A stretch of 5,081 nt of DNA, taken from NCBI RefSeq assembly GCF_014359955.1, contig NZ_JACIYL010000277.1, positions 1 to 5,081 of the forward strand. Direction: 5' to 3'. A program made the position numbers and the translations under genes. The stretch is from Thermogutta sp. GTDB taxonomy: Bacteria; Planctomycetota; Planctomycetia; Pirellulales; Thermoguttaceae. This document shows positions 1 to 5,081 of this stretch, piece after piece. The notes beneath the pieces were generated by a model. The model saw nothing but the letters and a program-made list of their open reading frames with translations. It did not search any database and had not been told where the DNA came from. Position 1 is the first letter of the stretch. Each line of letters begins with the position of its first letter.

Positions 1-189
1 CTGAACCTTGCTTTGCGGTCGGCTCGCTACTCAATCTGGAAGGTGACCAACGTATATAGTACGGAAACCATTCGGTGAGGTGTGATAGATGGTTCAGTGT
101 TCTTGTGGCTAGGCGAGTGCTCAACCTTAACCTCGTCTGACGGCGCAATAGCAAGATACTGTCTGAAGGTACCATCGATCATAACCTAG
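1..189. other. Non-coding stretch, nothing recognised
   Basis: I see no supportable gene, RNA or repeat here. It is less GC-rich than the DNA that follows and is broken by stops in all forward frames. It may be decayed upstream RHS sequence, but only the last 20 or so bases show a hint of that. Confidence 0.4.
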
Positions 190-405
190 GAATACATTGA
201 CAACGGGCCTGATGAAACCGTACAGTGGACCTTGACGGACCACCTGAACACGGTCCGGGACATCGCGAAGTACGATCCGGGCAGCAACATGACCACCGTG
301 GTCAATCATCTCATCTATGACGCCTTCGGCAAGGTCACGTCGGAAAGTAATCCGGCGATTGATAGTCTCTTTTTATTCACCGGTGGACCGTTCGATAGTT
401 GGACA
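190..405 (+). pseudogene. RHS/YD-repeat core remnant, truncated at both ends
   Basis: Translation in the frame of position 190 gives EYIDNGPDETVQWTL, then TDHLNTVRDIAKYD, VNHLIYDAFGKVTSESNPA and SLFLFTGGPFDSWT. This is the start of the RHS repeat-associated core, the part of large secreted or surface polymorphic-toxin proteins that comes just before the variable C-terminal domain. A TAG stop lies in frame at 187-189. Just upstream, in another frame, 168-185 reads GTIDHN, which may be a decayed piece of the preceding family segment (usually like GPAVDQ), so a one-base frameshift is possible. The family normally continues after FDSWT with GLQNNLNRWYD and a VGRW motif, but here the homology stops at about 405 and repeat DNA begins. 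With only about 70 residues left of a protein normally over a thousand residues long, it cannot function as an RHS protein. The motif wording is typical of planctomycetes. The identification is secure; the exact ends are approximate. Confidence 0.8.
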
Positions 406-407
406 AG

Positions 408-493
408 CGGACCGACAGCAGGCCCCTCCGAAGCGGTGTTTCCCCGCGAGGGGGTTTCTGAAAAATCGGAGGGGCACGCCTGTCGTGTCCGGG
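408..493. repeat. Hairpin-rich repeat unit, copy A
   Basis: This diverged direct repeat aligns with 525-611 at a spacing of about 118 bases. The most conserved part is tcggaggggcacgc (466-479), and the two copies share the tgttNNNNcgcga pattern (437-449 here). It contains a stem gggcacg (472-478) with cgtgtcc (484-490) and a five-base loop cctgt. One pair is G-U here where copy B has G-C, so pairing survives the sequence change. A smaller ctga/tcgg stem lies near 459-469. The unit starts two or three bases after the RHS homology ends. Confidence 0.65.
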
Positions 494-524
494 GAAGCGG
501 GATGGATCATCAATCGGTGTTCAT

Positions 525-611
525 CGGACCCGACGAGCGGGTCCCTTCGAGGGATGTTCCGGCGCGAAGGGTTTTCCGAAAGTTCGGAGGGGCACGCTTG
601 TCGTGCCCGGT
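525..611. repeat. Hairpin-rich repeat unit, copy B
   Basis: This is the better-paired copy of the unit at 408-493. It has a perfect 7-base stem ggacccg (526-532) with cgggtcc (538-544) around loop acgag. An overlapping alternative is tccct (542-546) with aggga (550-554). A short ccga/tcgg stem follows near 576-587. Last comes a perfect 7-base stem gggcacg (590-596) with cgtgccc (602-608) around loop cttgt. The chain of stems suggests a structured repetitive element (REP-like or a small non-autonomous mobile element) or a structured transcript. I cannot name a family. Confidence 0.65.
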
Positions 612-635
612 GTCCCCTGGTCACGGGGCGTCACC
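609..635. repeat. Imperfect inverted repeat downstream of copy B
   Basis: The bases ggtg (609-612) pair with cacc (632-635), and internally cccc (614-617) pairs with gggg (625-628). It directly adjoins the last stem of copy B and continues the chain of hairpins towards the palindrome at 641-670. It has no counterpart after copy A. Confidence 0.4.
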
Positions 636-640
636 ATCGT

Positions 641-670
641 GGTAAGGGCAATTCATGAATGGCCCCTACC
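641..670. repeat. 30-base near-perfect palindrome
   Basis: The left arm ggtaagggca (641-650) and right arm ggcccctacc (661-670) flank a perfect central palindrome attcatgaat (651-660). Across all 15 base pairs only two are mismatched (645 with 666, and 650 with 661). Palindromes of the gtaggggc ... gcccctac type, often with this attcatgaat centre, recur in many environmental bacterial genomes as dispersed elements; that comparison is from memory. It could act as a cruciform or hairpin, a REP-like element, or a protein-binding site. Confidence 0.65.
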
Positions 671-730
671 GGTGAACCCGTGTCGTACCCGGGAAGACGT
701 GGCAAGAAGAAGTTTGCCTATTTTGACGAA

Positions 731-750
731 ATTGAGCGCCATTGAGCGCG
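731..750. repeat. 10-base tandem duplication
   Basis: The unit attgagcgcc at 731-740 is followed directly by attgagcgcg at 741-750, nine of ten bases identical. It is probably a small slippage duplication with no evident role. Confidence 0.5.
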
Positions 751-922
751 CCCCGGCGGAAATAGGTAAACTTTTGGCCGGGCGTCAGAGCGATGGAACG
801 CATGGGCGGATCGGGTTCGACCCTGACCGATTGCCTCGGTTTCACCCGGGTCACTGGGTTGGCGGGGCGTGTGCCAGCCTGACCGGTGCCATTCCGACCA
901 ATGGGCGATGTGGAGTTCGGCC

Positions 923-963
923 CTCCATCGGTGGGATTGGCCGACCTGGAAGCCGTTCCACCA
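923..963. repeat. Direct repeat with 17-base hairpin core, copy 1
   Basis: The core tggaagccgttccacca (947-963) is identical to 1055-1071, 108 bases downstream. The flank starting ctcca at 923 is also weakly similar to 1031 onwards. Inside the core tggaa pairs with ttcca around the loop gccg, giving a small perfect hairpin. A more degenerate relative, gccattccgacca, lies at 888-900. Confidence 0.55.
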
Positions 964-1030
964 ACAGGCCCGGGTTCCACGGCCAGCATCCAAGTTGTTT
1001 CCAAATCATGTGAGAGTCTGGAGGGCCCGG

Positions 1031-1071
1031 CTCCACCCCGGCCAACGGACGCCGTGGAAGCCGTTCCACCA
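1031..1071. repeat. Direct repeat with 17-base hairpin core, copy 2
   Basis: This is the second copy of the segment at 923-963, with the identical core at 1055-1071. The sequence around both copies is rich in ccacc, ggcc and ccgg words. The unit resembles neither the 118-base units to its left nor any RNA family I know. It ends about 75 bases before the promoter candidate of the methyltransferase operon. Confidence 0.55.
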
Positions 1072-1145
1072 GGAGATGGGACTGGACCGCCCAGTGGCGC
1101 TCGGGGCGATTTCTTCAGTGCCAATCGAGAGACGGGCCACGGGCC

Positions 1146-1174
1146 TTGCCGGGGTTACTGGTCTAGGGTATCTT
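1146..1174 (+). promoter_or_regulatory. Candidate sigma70-like promoter of the operon
   Basis: TTGCCG (1146-1151) and TATCTT (1169-1174) are separated by exactly 17 bases. Each hexamer matches the consensus at four of six positions. Transcription would start near 1181, leaving a leader of about 75 bases before the ATG at 1258. The spacing and placement are good, but hexamers this weak also occur by chance. Confidence 0.3.
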
Positions 1175-1245
1175 GGCCGCGGTAAGATCTTCTTCTGTTG
1201 GAATAAGTGGAAGAATTGGGCAATCGTCCATCATTTAGGGTTACT

Positions 1246-1250
1246 GGGGA
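1246..1250 (+). promoter_or_regulatory. Ribosome binding site deciding the methyltransferase start
   Basis: GGGGA lies 7 bases before the ATG at 1258. The alternative GTG at 1207, 17 codons earlier, directly follows an in-frame TAA (1204-1206) and has no clear Shine-Dalgarno sequence. Translation from 1258 also gives the lysine-rich start MAKKKQ, so I take the ATG as the start. Confidence 0.55.
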
Positions 1251-1257
1251 ACGATAC

Positions 1258-4200
1258 ATGGCTAAGAAAAAGCAGTCTCGTAGCGGGGGAGATGGCAATA
1301 ACGTCAAGGATTTTCGGCACGCAAATTCCAAGCGGAAGAATAACCCTCCGGCCGGGATCGCCCCCACTTATGAATCCCGGCAGCGAGAAACCAAGTCGTA
1401 CCGCTACGATCCCCATTTGGATCCGCAACTGGTCTGGGCGGGCAAGGCCGAGCACACCTCGTTCGAGGTGGATGTCGTCTCGCTCCACATCCACGAGCGT
1501 ATCTCCACCAAGGCCATTCTGCGAGCCGTGCGCCGACCGCAGCCAATTCAACCGGACCTGTTCGGCGAAACGCCCCTGCCAGCCGACCAACAGATCGAGT
1601 TCTACCAGCACGAGGTCGGCTGGGCCAACCGCCTCATTCTGGGCGACTCGCTGCTGGTGATGAACTCGCTGCTGGTCAAGGAGGGGATGGCGGGGAAGGT
1701 GCAGATGATCTACATTGATCCGCCCTACGGCATCAAGTATTCAAGCAACTTCCAGCCCCGCATTGACCGGCGCGATGTGAAGGACAAGGACGAGGACCTC
1801 ACCCACGAGCCAGAGCAGATCAAGGCCTACCGGGACACCTGGAAGCTGGGCATCCACTCCTATCTCACCTACCTGCGGGATCGCCTGCTCTTGGCGCGGG
1901 AGCTGCTTACCGAGAGCGGCTCCATCTTCGTGCAGATCGGCGACGAGAACGTGCACCACGTGCGGGAGTTGATGGATGAGGTGTTTGGAGCGGGGAATTT
2001 TGTTGGACTAATAACTTTTAAGAAGACCGCGGGGCTGGGTACTGACACCCTTCCAGCGATTTGTGATTACCTGGTTTTTTATGCCAAAGAGAAGGTGAAG
2101 CACAAGTACCGACCGTTGTATGAGGAGAAAGACTTGGAGGGAGACCCGGCCTATGCAATGGTCCTTGAACCTTCTGGCACTTCACGGAGGATGACAGAAA
2201 AAGAAAGCCTAGACCATGGCCTGCTCCCAGCGGGTGGCCGTGTATTTCGCCACCAGATACTTCTTGCCGCAGGTCGAACGGAAAGTTGTATCTACCCGAT
2301 AGAAATAAATGGCCAGTCATTTGCTCCTACAGCGGGGCGTAGTTGGGCGACAAACCCGGAAGGCATGAAACGACTCATAGCAGCGGGGCGAGTTGCTCGC
2401 ACGGGGAACACTTTATCGTACGTGCGATTTGCGGAAGATTTTCCAGTCAATGCGGTCCCTAATCTGTGGACGGATACTGCGTCAGGCAGTGGAATGAAGA
2501 AAGTTTACGCTGTTCAAACCAATGAAAAAGTCATCCAACGCTGCATTTTGATGACCACCGACCCGGGCGACCTGGTGTTCGACCCGACCTGCGGTTCCGG
2601 CACCACGGCCTACTGCGCCGAGAAGTGGGGCCGGCGCTGGATCACCTGCGATACCTCCCGCGTGGCCCTGGCGATCGCCCGCCAACGCCTGATGACGGCC
2701 AAGTTTGACTATTACGAACTGTGTGACCCGGAGCGCGGCCCGGTGGGTGGTTTTGTCTACGAGACGGTGCCCCACATCACCCTGGAGAGCATCGCCAAGA
2801 ACACCGAGATTGATGCCATCGCCGCCAAATATCAGCCGCAGATTGACCAGGCGCTGGCAGAGCTGAACAAGGCGCTCAGGGGTAAACGGATAGAAATTGA
2901 GGTCAAAGAAGGCGGTCGCGCGGGGCAATTCGTGGATTTTTCTGCCCCCGACAGTAAAACTGCGACGCTGCCGAGTGGGCAGAAGGTTAGGGTTAACGAG
3001 TTGCTGGAATGGGAAGTCCCCCGCGAGGTGCCCCATCCGATCTGGCCCAAGGAAGCCCACGACGCCTACTGGCAATTGCTGAAACTCAAGCGCTCGGGAC
3101 AGTTGGGGGCGGAAGAGAAGGCGGCTGCTTTGTTAGAAACGGTCTATCGCCTGACCGGTCATCGCTGGGAGCGCCTCGAGGAGGTGCCCGACCCGATGCC
3201 TCCGGAAGGTTGGCCCGACGAGGCCAAAGCGGCCCTGGGGCGTTTCTGGGAGCTCAAGCGCCAGAAGCGAAAGGAGATCGACGAGAGCATCCAGCGCAAC
3301 GCTCCACAAGAGACGCTTTACGACCGGCCCAAAGTGGTGCGCGGCGTGGTCCGCGTCTCCGGTCCGTTCACCGTCGAGGCCATTCCCGTGCCGGCGGTGG
3401 AAGACCCAACACAAACACCCATTCCGCAGTTTGAGGCAGAAGAGGCGCAAGCCCGTGTCAGCGACCGCGGAGGGGATTACCTGACGACGATGATCAACCT
3501 GCTCAAACAGCAGGGCGGGGTGCTCTTCCCCGGCGGGAAGCGACTGGAGTTGCAGGGTTTGCGACCATTGAACCTGGGATATTTGCATGCCGAGGCGGAA
3601 GCCGGGCAAAACGGGGAGGCGCTGCGGGTGGCGATCAGTTTTGGACCCCAACACGGGCCGGTGATTGCGCACCAAGTGCAGGAGGCGATCCCTACGGCCA
3701 AGATGAACGGCTACCAGGTGTTGATCGTGGCGGGATTTGCCTTTGATCCGGAGGCCCAGGCGCTCATCCAGAAGGCCCCGGTGGCGGGGCTTCAGGTGCA
3801 TTTTGCCAACATCTCGCCCGATGTCTTGGTGGGCGATCTGCTCAAGACCACCCGTGCCAGCCAGATTTTCACCGTTTTCGGCCAGCCCGATGTGCGGGTG
3901 GAGAAGCAGAAGGACGGGACGTACATTGTGGAGCTGCGTGGCGTGGACATTTATGACCCGCTGACGGGCGAGGTACAGAGCACCCGGGGCGACGATGTGG
4001 CCGCCTGGTTTCTGGACACCGACTACGATGGCAAGACTTTCCACATTTGTCAGGCGTTCTTTCCTGGGGACGATAAGGCTTGGGAAAAGCTCGAGCGGGC
4101 GCTCAGGGCGCAGATTAACCCTGAGGCCTTTGAGCGGATGCGCGGCACTGTGTCGTTCCCCTTCCAGCCTAGCGAGCACAAACGCATTGCCGTGAAGGTG

Positions 4201-4272
4201 ATTGATTTTCGGGGGAATGAGGTGGTGCGGGTGGTGAACCTACAGCAAAAGGAGCCAACTTACCATGGGTAA
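1258..4272 (+). CDS. Type III Mod-like site-specific DNA methyltransferase
   Basis: This protein transfers a methyl group from S-adenosylmethionine to a base in a specific DNA site, most likely adenine N6. In its 1004 residues I see a basic N-terminus; NRLILGDSL (124-132); catalytic DPPY (154-157) followed by GIKYSSNF; HSYLTYLRDRL; SIFVQIGDENV (222-232); a variable target-recognition region (about 250-430); and the cofactor-binding FDPTCGSGTT (441-450) with acidic D465. DPPY before the glycine-rich motif is the beta order of type III Mod enzymes. A long C-terminal part follows, with SGPFTVEA (701-708), VFGQPDVRV, WFLDTDYDGKTF and RIAVKVIDFRG near the end. From family memory, this belongs to the 900-1050 residue Mod form usually paired with a Res-type helicase/nuclease; no nuclease motif is visible here. 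All expected motifs are intact, with no frameshift. The target-recognition region is markedly lower in GC than its flanks. The start is the ATG; a GTG at 1207 would add 17 residues. The last 8 bases overlap the next gene. Confidence 0.93.
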   Translation: MAKKKQSRSGGDGNNVKDFRHANSKRKNNPPAGIAPTYESRQRETKSYRYDPHLDPQLVWAGKAEHTSFEVDVVSLHIHERISTKAILRAVRRPQPIQPDLFGETPLPADQQIEFYQHEVGWANRLILGDSLLVMNSLLVKEGMAGKVQMIYIDPPYGIKYSSNFQPRIDRRDVKDKDEDLTHEPEQIKAYRDTWKLGIHSYLTYLRDRLLLARELLTESGSIFVQIGDENVHHVRELMDEVFGAGNFVGLITFKKTAGLGTDTLPAICDYLVFYAKEKVKHKYRPLYEEKDLEGDPAYAMVLEPSGTSRRMTEKESLDHGLLPAGGRVFRHQILLAAGRTESCIYPIEINGQSFAPTAGRSWATNPEGMKRLIAAGRVARTGNTLSYVRFAEDFPVNAVPNLWTDTASGSGMKKVYAVQTNEKVIQRCILMTTDPGDLVFDPTCGSGTTAYCAEKWGRRWITCDTSRVALAIARQRLMTAKFDYYELCDPERGPVGGFVYETVPHITLESIAKNTEIDAIAAKYQPQIDQALAELNKALRGKRIEIEVKEGGRAGQFVDFSAPDSKTATLPSGQKVRVNELLEWEVPREVPHPIWPKEAHDAYWQLLKLKRSGQLGAEEKAAALLETVYRLTGHRWERLEEVPDPMPPEGWPDEAKAALGRFWELKRQKRKEIDESIQRNAPQETLYDRPKVVRGVVRVSGPFTVEAIPVPAVEDPTQTPIPQFEAEEAQARVSDRGGDYLTTMINLLKQQGGVLFPGGKRLELQGLRPLNLGYLHAEAEAGQNGEALRVAISFGPQHGPVIAHQVQEAIPTAKMNGYQVLIVAGFAFDPEAQALIQKAPVAGLQVHFANISPDVLVGDLLKTTRASQIFTVFGQPDVRVEKQKDGTYIVELRGVDIYDPLTGEVQSTRGDDVAAWFLDTDYDGKTFHICQAFFPGDDKAWEKLERALRAQINPEAFERMRGTVSFPFQPSEHKRIAVKVIDFRGNEVVRVVNLQQKEPTYHG
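4249..4254 (+). promoter_or_regulatory. Ribosome binding site of the TIGR04255 gene
   Basis: AAGGAG inside the end of the methyltransferase gene lies 10 bases before the ATG at 4265. With the 8-base ATGGGTAA overlap of start and stop, this points to coupled translation of the two proteins from one mRNA. Confidence 0.7.
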
Positions 4273-5005
4273 AAAGTACAAGAACCCTCCCCTTGTGGAG
4301 GCAGTCTGCGAGTTCAGGTTGACGCCTGATACACCCTGGGACCTCACGATTCCCGGCCTGTTTTATGAGAGGGTGAAGAATGCATTTCCTCAAAGAGAAC
4401 AGCGCGTTGTTCAGGAAATTGAACTCTCGCAGGAGCCTCAGGGCCTTCGACAACAAATTCGCACCAGTGAGCGAATTGTGCTGTTTACTGAGGACAGAAA
4501 GATGCTCATCCAACTCGGTCCTCGTTTGCTGACGGTAAACGCCCTAAGACCGTACCCCACGTGGCAAGGCTTTAAGCCTCGGATCGAAATGGCCTGGAAA
4601 AGCCTAGAGGATGTGGTGGAGATCAAAGGTCTGCAACGCGTCGGCTTGCGCTATATCAACCGGGTTGAACTGTTTGCTCCAAAAGTCGAGGTGGAGCAGT
4701 ACTTCGAATTCTATCCGTTCGTCGGCCCGAGGCTGCCACAGAATATGGTGTCCTTCATCGCGGGTAGCGAGTTCTCCTATGCAGAAGGAAGAGACCACTG
4801 CCGTGTGCAACTCACTCCCGAGCCTCATTTCTCTGAGGGTAGAAGTGCGTTCATTTTGGATATAGACTATTTCTTAGCACAGCCCACTGCTATTAAGTTT
4901 TCTGACGTTCTTGGTTGGATCGAAGAAGCACATAATCGGGTAGAGGAAGTCTTCGAAGGTTGCATAACCGATCTTTTAAGGGAACTGTTCGACGAGGTGA
5001 AGTGA
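4265..5005 (+). CDS. TIGR04255 family protein of unknown function
   Basis: The 246 residues match the sporadically distributed TIGR04255 family over the usual length. Recognised features are the N-terminal YKNPPLVEAVCEF (residues 5-17); the middle pattern RKMLIQLGPRLLTVNALRPY; GLQRVGLRYINRVEL (about 122-136); FILDIDYF (196-203); and a C-terminal helix-rich segment from GWIEEAHNRVEEVFEG (217 on) to ITDLLRELF. There is no signal peptide or membrane segment, so it is probably cytoplasmic. The function is not known to me, and no catalytic motif stands out. The ATG is supported by AAGGAG 10 bases upstream and by the family N-terminus starting at once. It overlaps the methyltransferase stop by 8 bases, and the next gene begins one base after its stop, so all three are probably one operon. 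Its GC content is lower than that of most of the methyltransferase gene; 4861-4920, for example, has 23 G or C in 60. A role in defence is inferred from the neighbour alone. Confidence 0.88.
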   Translation: MGKKYKNPPLVEAVCEFRLTPDTPWDLTIPGLFYERVKNAFPQREQRVVQEIELSQEPQGLRQQIRTSERIVLFTEDRKMLIQLGPRLLTVNALRPYPTWQGFKPRIEMAWKSLEDVVEIKGLQRVGLRYINRVELFAPKVEVEQYFEFYPFVGPRLPQNMVSFIAGSEFSYAEGRDHCRVQLTPEPHFSEGRSAFILDIDYFLAQPTAIKFSDVLGWIEEAHNRVEEVFEGCITDLLRELFDEVK

Positions 5006-5006
5006 G

Positions 5007-5081
5007 ATGCCGAGCGTTGTCAGGCCTGAAATCTCAAAGGAAGGAGAACTTCATCTGTGGGGTGTGAATGAGACTCAATGG
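5007..5081 (+). CDS. Unrecognised protein, N-terminal 25 codons only
   Basis: An open frame starts at ATG 5007, one base after the preceding TGA, and runs off the window after 25 codons. The visible start reads MPSVVRPEISKEGELHLWG and then VNETQW. GAGGTGA (4994-5000), inside the end of the previous gene, gives a Shine-Dalgarno match 6 bases before the ATG. The first residues are soluble in character, with no signal peptide or membrane segment. I do not recognise the family. Spacing and shared strand make it the third gene of the methyltransferase operon. A purine-rich aaggaaggag at 5037-5046 could serve a later start, such as GTG 5064 in the same frame, but its spacing is poor and the ATG is preferred. 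Confidence 0.6.
   Translation, partial: MPSVVRPEISKEGELHLWGVNETQW

Larger units (their letters stand above)
406..1206. other. Repeat-rich intergenic region without a convincing gene
   Basis: About 800 GC-rich bases lie between the RHS remnant and the methyltransferase operon. Open frames exist on both strands, but their translations are dominated by G, P, R, S and T, overlap one another and show no known domain, so I read them as chance frames in GC-rich DNA. The content I can support is repeats: a hairpin-rich unit in two copies (408-493 and 525-611), a 30-base near-palindrome (641-670), a short tandem duplication (731-750) and a second direct-repeat family (923-963 and 1031-1071). The right end probably holds the operon promoter. 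No hairpin here is followed by a T-run, so I call no terminator. Confidence 0.6.

Noticed and set aside
590..608. Rho-independent terminator after the RHS remnant
   Set aside because: The stem is good but no T-run follows; the next bases are GC-rich.
408..611. CRISPR array
   Set aside because: There are only two diverged copies about 118 bases apart, with no uniform short repeats or spacers and no cas gene.
811..832. tRNA T-arm because of gggttcgaccc
   Set aside because: The required 5-base stem around a 7-base TTCGANN loop does not form, and no acceptor, D or anticodon arms are found around it.
666..1124. Overlapping open frames on both strands (603-1013 +, 666-1124 -, 886-1185 +) as possible small proteins
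   Set aside because: Their translations are rich in G, P, R, S and T, overlap on opposite strands, have no clear ribosome binding site and contain the repeat units in arbitrary frames. They look like chance frames in GC-rich non-coding DNA.
3133..4179. Long minus-strand open frame of 348 codons
   Set aside because: It lies wholly inside the methyltransferase gene on the opposite strand, and its translation shows no recognisable domain. GC-rich genes often leave an open antisense frame.
1258..4272. Phase variation by simple-sequence repeats, as in some type III mod genes
   Set aside because: No long homopolymer or tetra/pentanucleotide tract is present; the longest noticed runs are about six bases, such as T6 at 2075-2080. 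The reading frame is intact.
1258..4272. Fused restriction-methylation enzyme (type IIG-like)
   Set aside because: No PD-(D/E)XK pattern is visible at either end, and the motif order is beta rather than the gamma order usual for type IIG. The C-terminal part resembles the usual tail of long Mod proteins.

Overview
The window looks like accessory DNA from a bacterium of moderate to high GC content. The likeliest source is a planctomycete, because the left end carries a fragment of an RHS/YD-repeat core whose wording (TDHLNTVRDIAKYD, VNHLIYDAFGKVTSESNPA, SLFLFTG) is typical of the large RHS proteins of that phylum. That assignment is an inference from one fragment and the host could be something else.

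Layout. Positions 1-189 hold no gene I can support. Positions 190-405 are a truncated RHS remnant with no start, an in-frame stop just before it and no continuation after it. Positions 406-1206 are about 800 bases of non-coding DNA packed with inverted and direct repeats: two diverged copies of an approximately 118-base hairpin unit, a 30-base near-palindrome, a 10-base tandem duplication, and two copies of a segment sharing an exact 17-base hairpin. A weak sigma70-like promoter candidate lies at 1146-1174.

From 1258 a compact operon reads rightward to the end of the window. Its first gene is a 1004-residue DNA methyltransferase of the type III Mod-like family (beta order: DPPY first, FDPTCGSGTT later). 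The second, overlapping by 8 bases, is a 246-residue protein of the sporadically distributed TIGR04255 family, whose function I do not know. The third begins one base after the second and runs off the window after 25 codons; I do not recognise it.

How the genes may work together: Mod proteins of this long form usually sit beside a Res-type helicase/nuclease and form a restriction-modification system. Here the slot directly after mod is taken by a TIGR04255 protein and an unknown gene, with tight translational coupling. This suggests either extra subunits or cargo inside a restriction locus, or a methyltransferase system without a classical Res; the window ends too early to tell. The target-recognition part of the methyltransferase (about 1985-2550) is clearly lower in GC than the catalytic parts on both sides, which points to exchange of the specificity region by recombination.
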